This document shows, piece by piece, positions 7,400 through 16,585 of a stretch of DNA of 64,000 nucleotides; position 1 is the stretch's first letter; the number at the start of each line of letters is the position of its first letter. Both the position numbers and the translations under genes were made by a program. A model generated the notes under the pieces. It did no database searches. It was not told the origin of the DNA and saw only the letters and a program-made list of their open reading frames with translations. The stretch is from Bordetella parapertussis. GTDB taxonomy: Bacteria > Pseudomonadota > Gammaproteobacteria > Burkholderiales > Burkholderiaceae_B. The stretch is taken from assembly GCA_945895265.1 (NCBI GenBank), contig CAMDEF010000013.1:11817-75816 (forward strand), written 5' to 3'.

Positions 7400-8386
7400 T
7401 TACTGGTTTTTAATCCCAGCGGCTTTGATGACGACACCCCATTTTTCAAGCTCGGCAGCGAGGTGGTTGGCAAGTTCAACAGGCGCACCGCCCATAGGGG
7501 TTGCGCCAATATCTGCAAGTTTCTTTTTAAAGGCTGAGTCGCTCAAAATTTGATTGACCTCAGCATTCATTTTGTCAATGATGGGTTTTGGGGTGCCTGC
7601 AGGCGCTAACAATGCAAACCACGTTGACGACATCAACTTCGGAAACCCTAGCTCGGCGGTTGTGGGCACGTCGGGCAGGGCAGGTGAACGCGTCGGTGAC
7701 ATGATCGCGAGCGCCCGGACCTTGTTCGCTTTGACTTGTCCGGCAATTCCGGGTATCAACTGAAACATGGTTTGAATTTCGTTGGCGATTAAGTTGGTAG
7801 TTGCGGTACCTGGGGCGTTGTACGGCACATGTACCATTTTGGTTCCGGTCTCACGCATAAATAATTCACCTGCCAGATGCATTGAGCTGCCGATGCCGGT
7901 TGAACCAAAGTTTAATTTTCCGGGATTGGTTTTGGCGTAAGCGATGAATTCTTGAATGCTTTTGACCGGTTGATCGTTATTGACGACCAAAATATTAGGC
8001 ACGTCGCAGATTAAGGCGATTGGGTCAAAATCTTTTTGTGGATCGTAGTTGATGCTGACGTACAAGCTTTTGTTGACTGCGAGCGTGCCCGCCCACGAAA
8101 ACAAAAACCGGTACCCGTCGGGCGCATATTTAGCAGCGGCTGTTGCCCCGATGTTGCCATTGGCACCTGGCTTGTTTTCGATGATGACGCTGGTTTTTAA
8201 CCGAAGCGCAAGTTGCTCGCTTAGCATGCGTGCAATCGTGTCGCCCGTGCCACCGCCGCCTGGGGCTGGAACGGTGATTTGGATGGCTTTGTCTGTGTTC
8301 GGCCAGGTGTTCGCCAACACAGAGAATGACAGACTAGAAAGTAGCGCAGTGCTAGAGATAAGAAGTTTGGTGCTTAAGCGCATCAT
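7400..8386 (-). CDS. Bug family (TctC) tripartite tricarboxylate receptor, copy 1
   Basis: This is a periplasmic solute receptor of the Bug/TctC family, about 328 residues, which binds carboxylates or similar small organic ligands. A signal peptide is clear (basic start, hydrophobic core, cleavage after VLANT). The mature protein starts with the hallmark ITVPAPGGGGTGDTIARML loop, followed by VIIENKPGANGNIG. The segments HVPYNAPGTATTNLIANE and PTTAELGFP complete the family pattern. I chose ATG 8386 because GAGG lies about five bases upstream; 8383 and 8395 are nearby alternatives. No membrane component of a TTT transporter is adjacent. The ligand is unknown. Confidence 0.9.
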   Translation of the reverse strand: MMRLSTKLLISSTALLSSLSFSVLANTWPNTDKAIQITVPAPGGGGTGDTIARMLSEQLALRLKTSVIIENKPGANGNIGATAAAKYAPDGYRFLFSWAGTLAVNKSLYVSINYDPQKDFDPIALICDVPNILVVNNDQPVKSIQEFIAYAKTNPGKLNFGSTGIGSSMHLAGELFMRETGTKMVHVPYNAPGTATTNLIANEIQTMFQLIPGIAGQVKANKVRALAIMSPTRSPALPDVPTTAELGFPKLMSSTWFALLAPAGTPKPIIDKMNAEVNQILSDSAFKKKLADIGATPMGGAPVELANHLAAELEKWGVVIKAAGIKNQ

Positions 8387-8546
8387 TAGCCTCATGTTAA
8401 AAATATTGCACGTTGTTCGGTGATACCCTGTGCTCTCGGCATCGGAGAATTTCTGCACGACCTGTTCAAAGTCAGAGCCACGCCTGTCGCGTTGTTGAAG
8501 TATCGCACGCAACATGAGCGAATCGGGGTGCTCGTGTCGTGGCGCT

Positions 8547-9128
8547 TCAAGGAAAGACGGGCTCGCCAAGATTTAACATCAGTCGGTTCGCCCAGGCAAA
8601 AATTGCGACTGAGTGCATTAAATCTAAAATTTCAAGCTCGGTTAAGCCAACGTCTTTCAGCGCCTGTATATCGGCCGGCGCTACTGCATCTGGAGCGTTG
8701 GTCAGCGCGATCGAAAACTGAACGATTGCGCGTTCACGCTCAGAGGTACCCGCCGTGTGCGGATCGTTTAATACCTCAATAATCGCGTCTGTGCGTTTGG
8801 CTAATTGTTCAAAGCGCTGCGCGTGTACCGACGCGCAGTACACACACCCATTCATACGCGACACCACCGTAGCGCCGAGTTCGCGCTCAGCGCGCGGCAT
8901 TCCGCCTGGCGCATACATGATGGCGTTGAAGGCCACTGAGCGCTGCTTAAGTACTTCGGGTTGGTGCACTAAAAAAAGATAATAGTCAGACACCTTGGCT
9001 TTGGGGTGGCTTTCTTCTAGCACGGCGATTTGTTCGGGCGTTGCCGACTCAAGGCTCACCACGTCAAGCCAGGCCTTCCAGCCAAGGGTTACGTTCGTGA
9101 AGCCTTTGATTTCGATTAGGTCGCTCAT
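8547..9128 (-). CDS. alkylhydroperoxidase (AhpD/CMD) domain protein
   Basis: This 193-residue protein has the AhpD-fold carboxymuconolactone decarboxylase-like domain with the redox motif C95-V-Y-C98 and the following H102 (CVYCASVH). That is the arrangement of AhpD-type peroxidases. It resembles the Avi_7169-type subfamily, which is usually encoded beside a second CMD protein, and that is the case here: the upstream gene overlaps its start by four bases (ATGA). A peroxidase or thiol-redox role in the cytoplasm is likely. The true substrate is unknown. Confidence 0.85.
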   Translation of the reverse strand: MSDLIEIKGFTNVTLGWKAWLDVVSLESATPEQIAVLEESHPKAKVSDYYLFLVHQPEVLKQRSVAFNAIMYAPGGMPRAERELGATVVSRMNGCVYCASVHAQRFEQLAKRTDAIIEVLNDPHTAGTSERERAIVQFSIALTNAPDAVAPADIQALKDVGLTELEILDLMHSVAIFAWANRLMLNLGEPVFP

Positions 9129-9640
9129 GCTTGTTGCTCGAGGAGTTTCATTGCTTTGAGCCCAGCAACGACTCGCACCTGATAAGATACAAACGCGATG
9201 AGTTGCGCCAGAGTGACCACCTCGGGAGTTGAAAGGCCCGCTTTCGGCAGGGCTTGTAAGGCAGCTTTGTCGGCTTTGACTGGATCCGTAATCAGGGTGT
9301 GAGTAAACGTCAAGATTGAACGTAAACGAGCATCGGTGATCTGCTCGAGGGCACCGTTTGAAATGTGATCGATCAGGTTTTGTTCAACGTTCAAGTCTAC
9401 GAGGCGTTGGCGGTATTCAGCAGCACACAGCGTAGAGGGTGTAAGCGTACAGGCGAGCAATGCTACGAGCAGACGTTCGGCGAGTGTCAAGCCAGGTAAT
9501 GTGGGGTCAAACAAGCCGTCTTCACTTTTTTGCGTTGCGGCAACAACTTTGTCGCGCTGGTGACGTACTGAGTAAGTGTTGAGTGTCGGGATGAGACCGA
9601 CTAGGCGATCGATCGTGTCGGTCTGTTGAGTGTTTGTCAT
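9125..9640 (-). CDS. CMD domain protein, partner of the AhpD-like gene
   Basis: This 171-residue helical protein belongs to the CMD/AhpD superfamily and resembles the Avi_7170-type family. It has two cysteines, C64 and C72, but not the tight CxxC-H site of its neighbour, so it may be a structural partner or a divergent enzyme. Its stop overlaps the start of the AhpD-like gene by four bases, which indicates translational coupling. The FAD-dependent oxidoreductase lies about 100 bases further on the downstream-coordinate side, on the same strand. I see no signal peptide. The function is unknown beyond the family. Confidence 0.78.
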   Translation of the reverse strand: MTNTQQTDTIDRLVGLIPTLNTYSVRHQRDKVVAATQKSEDGLFDPTLPGLTLAERLLVALLACTLTPSTLCAAEYRQRLVDLNVEQNLIDHISNGALEQITDARLRSILTFTHTLITDPVKADKAALQALPKAGLSTPEVVTLAQLIAFVSYQVRVVAGLKAMKLLEQQA

Positions 9641-9738
9641 GAAAATCTGGCGTCCATGTAAAAGTGAAGCGAGTTTTAAGCAAAAAGTCAGAGTCTATTT
9701 TGAAGCGAGTCGAGTCGAAAGCAAAAAGCCAGTGTCTA

Positions 9739-11184
9739 CTAAGCGGTCTTCGTTGCAGGCGTCCATTCATCGCCCAGTAGCTCAGGGTCGTCGTAAAGCT
9801 CCATGCGATGATAATGCTCAGCAATGTCTTCGCGGTAAAACAAACTTGCAATGCCGGCGGATAAGCGTTTAGCGCCTTCACTGATCGCGGGGATGTCACC
9901 CGAGACGGTGCCGTGTGAGAGCGCCGCGGGGTAACAAAAACAATGAATACTTGATAGCCCTGGGCATTTGCCAGGCGTGACTTCTTTGAATTCAAAAGCG
10001 GGTCCAAGATCAGGTGAGTCGAGCATCTCTTGGCTAGCGGGTTCGGTGAGTTCAAGTTTGCGATGTTTCCAGGCCAGTACGTGTGGCGCGATATTTGCGT
10101 ATTCGGGGCGCGTCCACCAGTCGATTTTGAAACCAGTCGAGAAGATCAGAAAATCAAGTTCAAATGGACCTTTTGGGGTGTTGACGGTTAATACATTTTG
10201 CCCAACGTCGATTGACTCGATCGGGCAGCTCAAATTAAAACGGGCATTTTTGTGTTGCGATACCCGGAGGGTGCTACCGCGTGGCGCAGGGACTTGTTCG
10301 ACCCCTAAATAATGGCGGATGCGCCATTTCCAGTCATCGGGCAAATTGACAAAGCCAATATTCATGCCAGCGTGACCTGCGCCTTTGCCTTTGTTGATGC
10401 GCGGTAGATCAGGGCGACGGATCAACAGATCCACACTGGCTGCACCTGCTTCAAGTGCAGTGGCCGCGCTGTCCATGGCAGAAGCGCCGGCGCCGATGAC
10501 GCCAACGCGTTTACCCGCTAATGTGGCATAGTCGAGTGTGTCAGACGAGTGTGCCCAAAGCGCGCGCGGCAGAGTGGCTGCAATCTCTGGCAGGTAAGCC
10601 CCGCCGAGGCCGTCGCGACCAGTAGCAAGCACCACACGTCTGGCATACACGGTTTGTTGCCCTGTCGGCGTATTCATGATTAGCTGCACCAGACCATCGG
10701 CACGTGGTATGACTGCGGTGATGTGGTGTTCGTTGCGCACGTCGAGTTTCAGCGCTTGACGATACCAACGCAAATAATCCATCCATTGCGTGCGCGGGAT
10801 TTTGTCTAGGGCTGTCCAGGCATCTAAGCCGAACTGGGCCTCAAACCAGGCGCGGAAGGTGAGGGCAGGTAAACCCAGTGCGGGCCCTGTGAGCTGCTTT
10901 GGTGAGCGTAGTGTCTGCATACGCGCAGTTGTGACCCAAGGGCCTTCAAACCCTAAGGGCGCCCGATCAAACATGATGGCTTGGATACCCGTCAGTGTTA
11001 GCGAAGCAGCGGCGGCCATGCCGGCCATTCCTGCGCCAATGATTGCAACTTCAAGTACGGGTTGACCCTCGTGTTCTTGGGTGACTACCCAGCGTTTGGC
11101 CGGTAGCTCAAGCCACGCTAAATCTTGCTCAAGGCGAGCCTGCAAGCCAGCTAAACCAAGAGAGTGTGAAGAGGTGCCCAACAT
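9739..11184 (-). CDS. FAD/NAD(P)-dependent oxidoreductase, flavin monooxygenase-like
   Basis: This cytoplasmic flavoprotein of 481 residues is of the flavin-containing monooxygenase or Baeyer-Villiger-related type. It has an FAD-binding Rossmann motif GAGMAG at residues 50-55 and a second nucleotide-binding motif GAGASA at 231-236 for NAD(P)H. A conserved LATGRDG segment lies near 187-193. I chose ATG 11184 because AAGGG sits about six to ten bases upstream. It is first in a same-strand run with the two CMD proteins, so one operon is plausible. The substrate cannot be read from sequence. Confidence 0.85.
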   Translation of the reverse strand: MLGTSSHSLGLAGLQARLEQDLAWLELPAKRWVVTQEHEGQPVLEVAIIGAGMAGMAAAASLTLTGIQAIMFDRAPLGFEGPWVTTARMQTLRSPKQLTGPALGLPALTFRAWFEAQFGLDAWTALDKIPRTQWMDYLRWYRQALKLDVRNEHHITAVIPRADGLVQLIMNTPTGQQTVYARRVVLATGRDGLGGAYLPEIAATLPRALWAHSSDTLDYATLAGKRVGVIGAGASAMDSAATALEAGAASVDLLIRRPDLPRINKGKGAGHAGMNIGFVNLPDDWKWRIRHYLGVEQVPAPRGSTLRVSQHKNARFNLSCPIESIDVGQNVLTVNTPKGPFELDFLIFSTGFKIDWWTRPEYANIAPHVLAWKHRKLELTEPASQEMLDSPDLGPAFEFKEVTPGKCPGLSSIHCFCYPAALSHGTVSGDIPAISEGAKRLSAGIASLFYREDIAEHYHRMELYDDPELLGDEWTPATKTA

Positions 11185-11449
11185 ATGACCCTTGTTTATG
11201 TATTGATGTCTGAAAATGAACGAGTTAATGTCAGCGTTAATTTTGTAGTCACCCAACGATAGAGTCGTAGCGACCCAATGACTAAAGATAATAGTCTAAG
11301 CCTAAATTGCACGGGACACGCTCGGCTGGCATCAAAACTTGCTAAACGCTACCAAGAATATAGTAAGCTTGCCTTCGTAATCAAGGCTTAGGCGAGAGCC
11401 GACGGATCATTAGGCAAGCCGTTCAATCATTGAATCTCAAGAGATCATT

Positions 11450-12433
11450 ATGCTAAACATGCACAGTCTGAGTCGCAAAATGTTGGGGATTGTCTTGCTG
11501 TCGCTTTGCGCCGCGATGACTCAGGTGAGCGCTGCTTACCCCGAACGCCCGGTGACTTTAGTGGTGACCTATCCGCCCGGCGGCACTGCAGATTTGGTGG
11601 CCCGCATGTTAGCTCCTGAGGTGTCAAAAGACATAGGCCAAAATGTTGTTGTTGAAAATCGCGGGGGCGCAGGCGGGATGATCGGTGGTGCCAGCGTCGC
11701 CAAAGCTGCACCTGATGGTTACACTATCATGCTCGATGCCGCCAATCACGCGCAAAATCCGGCGGTGCAACCCAAGATGTTGTTTGACACCTTAAAAGAC
11801 TTTGCACCTATTACCTTGATTCAGCGCGTTCCTAACGTGTTGGTGGTGCGCACTGATAATCCCTTGACGACGGTGGCCGAGGTCATCAGCGCCGGTAAGA
11901 AAAAAGAGCCCTCACTGTATTACGCATCGTCTGGCCCCGGCGGGGCGCAGCATTTAGCGGGAGTCTTGTTTAATGCCTTGGCGGGCACGCACCTCGAAGC
12001 TGTGCACTACAAAGGCGGTTCGTTGGCGTTGACCGATGTGATCTCAGGTCAAGTGACGATGATGTTCTCAACGGTCGGTACCTCGTTGCCTCATGTTCGT
12101 GCTGGCAAACTTCGTGTGATTGCGGTAGGGAGTGATAAACGGACTGCCGTGTATCCCGAAGTTCCTACGATTGCTGAGGCGGGTGTGCCAGGCTATGCCA
12201 GCTACGAATGGAACGCGATATATGCTCCGGCGGCAACCCCTCCTGCGATCATTGCGCGCTTAAATCAAGCCTTTGTAAACGCCTTAAAACAGCCAACGGT
12301 GATTGCCCGTATCGGTGAATTTAATGGCGAGATCATTGCGTCAACGCCGCAAGAGCTTGATACCTTCAGACGTGCCGAAATTGCAAAATGGCAACGTGTA
12401 GCTAAAGAGTTTAATCTTCAGTTGTCGCAATGA
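11450..12433 (+). CDS. Bug family (TctC) tripartite tricarboxylate receptor, copy 2
   Basis: This periplasmic receptor of 327 residues has a signal peptide ending VSAAY and the mature start PERPVTLVVTYPPGGTADLVARML, given here in parts: the PPGG loop and the D-x-VAR helix are the ligand-binding hallmarks of the Bug family. The segments VVVENRGGAGGMIGG and VHYKGGSLALTDVISG follow in the normal order. Its end lies 12 bases from the end of the convergent cupin-like gene, so transcription from the two sides meets there. The ligand is unknown. Confidence 0.9.
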   Translation: MLNMHSLSRKMLGIVLLSLCAAMTQVSAAYPERPVTLVVTYPPGGTADLVARMLAPEVSKDIGQNVVVENRGGAGGMIGGASVAKAAPDGYTIMLDAANHAQNPAVQPKMLFDTLKDFAPITLIQRVPNVLVVRTDNPLTTVAEVISAGKKKEPSLYYASSGPGGAQHLAGVLFNALAGTHLEAVHYKGGSLALTDVISGQVTMMFSTVGTSLPHVRAGKLRVIAVGSDKRTAVYPEVPTIAEAGVPGYASYEWNAIYAPAATPPAIIARLNQAFVNALKQPTVIARIGEFNGEIIASTPQELDTFRRAEIAKWQRVAKEFNLQLSQ

Positions 12434-12445
12434 CAGCCGCGCGAA

Positions 12446-13192
12446 TTAGCTGCTTGCTTTCGGAAACTGCATGATTAAAATCTCGGCGCCCGAGATGTCT
12501 GTGGTCAGGGTGGCTGCAGGGTCGGTGGGTGCGATAAAAATTGCAGTACCGGCTTCGTGCGTTTGGCCATCAAACTTAGCAGCGCCCGCCGCAATATAAA
12601 TAAATTGTCCGCGTCCAGAGGTTGGTTCGGGCCCCACAATCCTTTGCTGGGCGGGTGCCTGATAGATCGTGGCGCACAAGCCATCGGTTTGCATCGCAAT
12701 GGCTTTGTGCTCGAGTGTGCTCGTCAAAGCACTGCGCTTGACGTCGTTTAAACAGCCCACGGGTGTCCCCATCACATGGCGGCGCGGTAGGTCTTTCATG
12801 TCACCGCGCTGCTCTGGCAAATATCCTGCGCCCGCGTCTTTGCCTAATCTAAACACCATGTAATGTAAGCCCTGTTCGCCCGCGGTGATGGGGCCATAGC
12901 CGGTGTGCTTGGCGGCAAAGTGCACGGTGTAGGGCGCGACCTGATGTTTACCTAACAGACCTTCACCTGCCACCATGATCTGAAACTGATCGACAATGTG
13001 AAAGTGTGATTGCAGCACACCATGTGGCTGCTGCTCGATCAGCTTGCAGTTTGGTGCGTCGGATTCAGCATTGCCTGTTTCAGGGATTAAATCGCTTCTG
13101 AAAATATGCCCACCGCTGACACCAGGTGCCGAACGAATGGGACGCTCGCGGCGATTGTTGAAGGCTGCAGTGATTGTGCCGATCTTGGTCAT
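12446..13192 (-). CDS. cupin-like hypothetical protein
   Basis: This 248-residue cytoplasmic protein has the look of a cupin fold. A histidine-containing strand pattern QSHFHIVDQFQIMVAGEG lies about 65-85 residues in, and a second barrel-like part ends with the glycine-rich strands before AEILIMQFPK. The start ATG 13192 is supported by CGGAGA about seven bases upstream. It diverges from the SDR gene, with about 100 bases between them. I do not recognise a specific enzyme family. A small-molecule-binding or isomerase-type role is possible but not shown. Confidence 0.65.
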   Translation of the reverse strand: MTKIGTITAAFNNRRERPIRSAPGVSGGHIFRSDLIPETGNAESDAPNCKLIEQQPHGVLQSHFHIVDQFQIMVAGEGLLGKHQVAPYTVHFAAKHTGYGPITAGEQGLHYMVFRLGKDAGAGYLPEQRGDMKDLPRRHVMGTPVGCLNDVKRSALTSTLEHKAIAMQTDGLCATIYQAPAQQRIVGPEPTSGRGQFIYIAAGAAKFDGQTHEAGTAIFIAPTDPAATLTTDISGAEILIMQFPKASS

Positions 13193-13290
13193 AGTGCAGA
13201 TCTCCGTGTGGGCTTTGCTGTGCAAGCAGTTAAGACCTTTGTGATGCTTTATTATTGCACGATGAGGGATATAACAACTAGGTGTGAGCG

Positions 13291-14046
13291 ATGACTAAAC
13301 TATTAGAGGATCGAGTGATTTGGGTGGTTGGGGCCTCTGGGGCGATTGGCGCCGCGATCGCTCGCCGTGTGGCGAGTGAGGGCGCTATCGTGGTGGTATC
13401 TGCCCGCTCGGTGGACAAGCTCGAGGCTTTGACGGCACAAATTACTGCGACCGGAGAAAGGGCGCAAACCCTAGTGGTCGACATCAAGAATCGCAAAAAT
13501 GTTGACGAGGCCGCACAAGCGATTTTGAAGCAATACAGCCAAATTGATGGTTTAGTGAACTCAACTTCGATTTCGGATTTTGGTCCGCTGATGAGTCTGG
13601 ATGATGATGTCTGGATGGAGGTTTTAGATTCAAAATTGCTAGGCTATGTGCGCACGATGCGCGCCGTTTTACCCGCAATGTCTGAACGTAAACGGGGCGT
13701 GATTGTGAATATGTCGGGTCGCGGTGGTAAGCAACCGACGGCGACACATTTACCCGGCGGCTGTGCGAACGCGGCAGTGAATTTGCTGGACAAAGGTGTA
13801 GCTGACGCTTTTCTACCTTTCGGCATTCGAGTCAACACAGTGGCTCCTGGGCCCATCGCCTCAGACCGACTGGATCAGATGATGAAATCAACCGGATCCA
13901 TGTCAGACCGAAGCGCACAGACGTTTAATCGCCCTGGCACCCCTGAGGATGTTGCCGAGGCGACGCTTTGGTTGCTCTCGGACCAGTCTAGGCATGTGAC
14001 GGGCGCGCTGATCCCTGTTGACGGTGGCGCAACCTATACGGTTTGA
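13291..14046 (+). CDS. short-chain dehydrogenase family protein lacking the YxxxK site
   Basis: This is a 251-residue Rossmann-fold SDR protein. The nucleotide-binding GASGAIG is at residues 12-18, and the later NTVAPGPI segment and C-terminal VTGALIPVDGG are typical. The usual catalytic Tyr-xxx-Lys is missing: where it should be, the protein reads HLPGGCANAAV, so the tyrosine position is glycine and the lysine position is asparagine. Some SDR subgroups share this loss. It may bind NAD(P) without classical dehydrogenase chemistry, or use another mechanism. AGGTG lies upstream of the ATG. Confidence 0.85.
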   Translation: MTKLLEDRVIWVVGASGAIGAAIARRVASEGAIVVVSARSVDKLEALTAQITATGERAQTLVVDIKNRKNVDEAAQAILKQYSQIDGLVNSTSISDFGPLMSLDDDVWMEVLDSKLLGYVRTMRAVLPAMSERKRGVIVNMSGRGGKQPTATHLPGGCANAAVNLLDKGVADAFLPFGIRVNTVAPGPIASDRLDQMMKSTGSMSDRSAQTFNRPGTPEDVAEATLWLLSDQSRHVTGALIPVDGGATYTV

Positions 14047-14094
14047 TCGGTCGTGACGCTAACTCAGTCGCTAGGGGTCAGAAGGCCGACGCGT

Positions 14095-15072
14095 TTACTC
14101 TGGCTTTAACCCCACGTCGTCAAACGCCTGTTTCCAGTCTTTGAGCTGACCTGCCACGAAAGTATTCAGCTCTGCAGGCGTTGAGCCTGCAAGGTCAAAC
14201 CCTTGTCGTTCAATGCGTGCGCGTGAGCTGGGATCAGCGATTGCAGCGCGGACTGCCGCGCTCATTCGGTTGGCGATCTCTGGGGGTAGCTTGGCGGGCC
14301 CAAAGAGCGCGGCCCAAGTTTGGGCACCCAAGGACGGCAATCCCGCTTCCGCGAAGGTTGGCACGTCGGGCAGAATTGAAAGACGTTTATCGAGCATGAT
14401 TGCGATTGGAGCGAGTTTGCCTTCGTTGATGTGTTGCACGGTACTGATCGTTGAGACTAGGTTGAAATTCACATGTCCACCTAGCAAATCATTGACGTTT
14501 GGCGCTTCTCCCTTGTAAGGGATTAAGTTCATTTGCAGATCGTTTTGTTTAGTCATGCGGCTAAACATCAATTGCGTCACACCGCTGTGGCTGCCGAAGT
14601 TGAGCTTGCCAGGATTGGCTTTGCCGTAGGCGACCAACTCAGCATATGTTTTAAACGGCTGTTTCGGGTTGGCGACCATCACGAAGATATAGCGGCCAAC
14701 CAACGCGACTGGCGTAAAACTTGTGAGTGGGTCGTAGGGCGGGTTCTTCTTGAGTAATGGCACCTGCATCATGGGGGTATTCGAGGCCATGAAAAACGTG
14801 TGGCCGTCGGGTTCAGAGCGCATCACATATTCCGCTGCGATCTGCCCATCGGCGCCAGGTTTATTTTCAACAACGACGGTTTGACCGAGAGTCGTGGTTA
14901 AGTGCTGAGCCAAGATTCTTGCCACCACGTCAGTCGCGCCGCCCGGCGGAAATTGCAGCACAATGCGAATGTTTTTTGTTGGCCAGGTTTGTGCATTGGC
15001 CCAAGTAGGTGCAGCCAAGCTCGCGATGGTACAGGCCAGCAGAGTGAGATGTCGAAAGAGTTTTAATGACAT
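14095..15072 (-). CDS. Bug family (TctC) tripartite tricarboxylate receptor, copy 3
   Basis: This periplasmic receptor of about 325 residues has a signal peptide (LTLLACTIASLAAPTWANA) and the mature motif QFPPGGATDVVARIL, followed by VVVENKPGADGQIAAEYV. The later IPYKGEAPNVNDLLGG and DVPTFAEAGLP segments complete the family pattern. ATG 15072 has AAGG upstream. It diverges from the GST gene, sharing an upstream region of about 125 bases. No transporter membrane genes are nearby. The ligand is unknown. Confidence 0.9.
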   Translation of the reverse strand: MSLKLFRHLTLLACTIASLAAPTWANAQTWPTKNIRIVLQFPPGGATDVVARILAQHLTTTLGQTVVVENKPGADGQIAAEYVMRSEPDGHTFFMASNTPMMQVPLLKKNPPYDPLTSFTPVALVGRYIFVMVANPKQPFKTYAELVAYGKANPGKLNFGSHSGVTQLMFSRMTKQNDLQMNLIPYKGEAPNVNDLLGGHVNFNLVSTISTVQHINEGKLAPIAIMLDKRLSILPDVPTFAEAGLPSLGAQTWAALFGPAKLPPEIANRMSAAVRAAIADPSSRARIERQGFDLAGSTPAELNTFVAGQLKDWKQAFDDVGLKPE

Positions 15073-15196
15073 AGGGTACCTTCGGTGTGTATTGATCCAA
15101 AAAGCTTCGCAATTTTCAGCCTGATGATAATACGCCTGACACACTCTTGGTCATTTACACTAGAATAAACATCATGTTTTTTATAAGGGAAAACCC

Positions 15197-15805
15197 ATGC
15201 TGCTCTATGATATGACGAGTGCCATGAATCCTCGCCGAGTACGAATTTTTTTAGCCGAGAAGGGGCTCACCATTCCGACTCGGCAGGTCGATGGCTTAAA
15301 TCGTGAGAACCTGCAACCAGAGTTTTTATCAAAAAACTCACTTGGTAAAACGCCGGTACTTGAACTCGCTGATGGGACGTTATTGACCGAATCCATTGCG
15401 ATATGCCGTTACCTTGAAACCTTGCATCCTGAAAAACCGCTTTTTGGTCGTACCGCCCTTGAACAAGCGCAGATCGAGATGTGGACGCGTCGCATAGAGT
15501 TTGAAATTGTGATGCCGATCATCACTAACTTTCGGCATACAGGTCAGTACTGGGTCGGTCGCGTTCCGCAAGAACCTGCCTGTGGCGAGTTTTATCATGC
15601 ACGCTCGCTCGAGGCCTTTGAATGGCTAGATAAAGAACTAGTGGGTAAAGAGTTCATCGCGGCCGATCACTATACGATCGCTGATATCGTCGCACAGTGC
15701 GGTTTTTTGGTGGGTAAAGCGACCGGCACCAGGATTCCTCCAGAGCTTAAAGAATTAACGCGATGGTACGCCGCAATGGTGGCACGCCCCACTGCAAGGG
15801 CCTAA
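15197..15805 (+). CDS. glutathione S-transferase family protein
   Basis: This 202-residue cytoplasmic GST has an N-terminal thioredoxin-like domain (MLLYDMTSAMNPRRVRIFL onward). The cis-proline segment GKTPVLELADG and the glutathione-binding LTESIAICRYLE lie near residues 55-75, and an all-helical C-terminal domain follows. An AAGGGA ribosome site precedes the ATG. The next gene, an SDR protein, starts one base after its stop and a CMD-type protein follows, so the three form one operon. Glutathione conjugation or thiol-dependent chemistry in a catabolic pathway is plausible. Confidence 0.9.
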   Translation: MLLYDMTSAMNPRRVRIFLAEKGLTIPTRQVDGLNRENLQPEFLSKNSLGKTPVLELADGTLLTESIAICRYLETLHPEKPLFGRTALEQAQIEMWTRRIEFEIVMPIITNFRHTGQYWVGRVPQEPACGEFYHARSLEAFEWLDKELVGKEFIAADHYTIADIVAQCGFLVGKATGTRIPPELKELTRWYAAMVARPTARA

Positions 15806-15806
15806 G

Positions 15807-16556
15807 ATGAATCACGCCACCGCGACCAGCTTGCCCCCAAAAGTTTGTTTAATCGTAGGTGCCGGTGACGGTACGGGCAGTGCGGTTGCGAAGCGCTTTG
15901 CGCTGGCAGGTTACACCGTTTGCGTCACCCGCCGCACCCCTGAAGCCAGTCAAGGCTTGTTGGCAGCCATTCATGAATTAGGCGGTCGTGCCATGGCGTT
16001 CACGCTCGATGCTCGTCATGAGGATGAAGTCATCAGCTTATTTCAAAAAATTGAACAAGACGTGGGCGTACTTGAGGTTGTTGTGTTTAACGTTGGTGGT
16101 AATGTACGTTTCCCGCTCTTAGAAATGACCGCACAAAAATATTTCAAGACTTGGGAAATGTGCGCGATGGCTGGCTTTTTAGTGGGGCGTGAGGCTGCGC
16201 GCGTGATGCTGCCTAGGCAGCGTGGCACGATTTTGTTTACGGGCGCAACGGCAAGTTTGCGTGGCGGTGTTGGGTTCAGCGCCTTCGCGGGTGGCAAGGC
16301 CGCACTCAGGGCGCTTGCTCAAAGCATGGCACGCGAATTCGGTCCTCAAGGTTTGCATGTGGCGCACGTTGTTGTTGATGGCGTGATCGACTCTGAACGT
16401 ATACGCACCACCCAACCAGAGCGCGTGGTGGCCTTGGGCCCTCAAGGGTTACTTGAGCCTGATAGTATCGCGCAAGCGTATATGTGGTTGCATGAACAGA
16501 ATCCCGACGCGTGGACGTTCGAGCTTGATCTGCGCCCTGCCAAAGAAAGATGGTAA
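15807..16556 (+). CDS. short-chain dehydrogenase family protein with Phe in place of catalytic Tyr
   Basis: This 249-residue SDR protein has the cofactor motif GAGDGTG (about residues 17-23). The catalytic segment reads AFAGGKAALRAL, so the lysine is kept but the usual tyrosine is phenylalanine. A serine-containing strand (TASLRGG) lies just before. It is the second SDR in this window with an altered catalytic site. It sits between the GST and the AhpD-like gene with almost no spacing, so it belongs to the same operon. Dehydrogenase activity is uncertain. Cofactor binding is likely. Confidence 0.83.
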   Translation: MNHATATSLPPKVCLIVGAGDGTGSAVAKRFALAGYTVCVTRRTPEASQGLLAAIHELGGRAMAFTLDARHEDEVISLFQKIEQDVGVLEVVVFNVGGNVRFPLLEMTAQKYFKTWEMCAMAGFLVGREAARVMLPRQRGTILFTGATASLRGGVGFSAFAGGKAALRALAQSMAREFGPQGLHVAHVVVDGVIDSERIRTTQPERVVALGPQGLLEPDSIAQAYMWLHEQNPDAWTFELDLRPAKERW

Positions 16557-16585
16557 TTGAACATTTTTTATATATTGAGAACTCT

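Noticed and set aside
9522..10055. Minus-strand open frame of 177 codons
   Set aside because: It lies across the CMD protein and flavoprotein genes in another frame; both of those have strong motifs, so this is a shadow.
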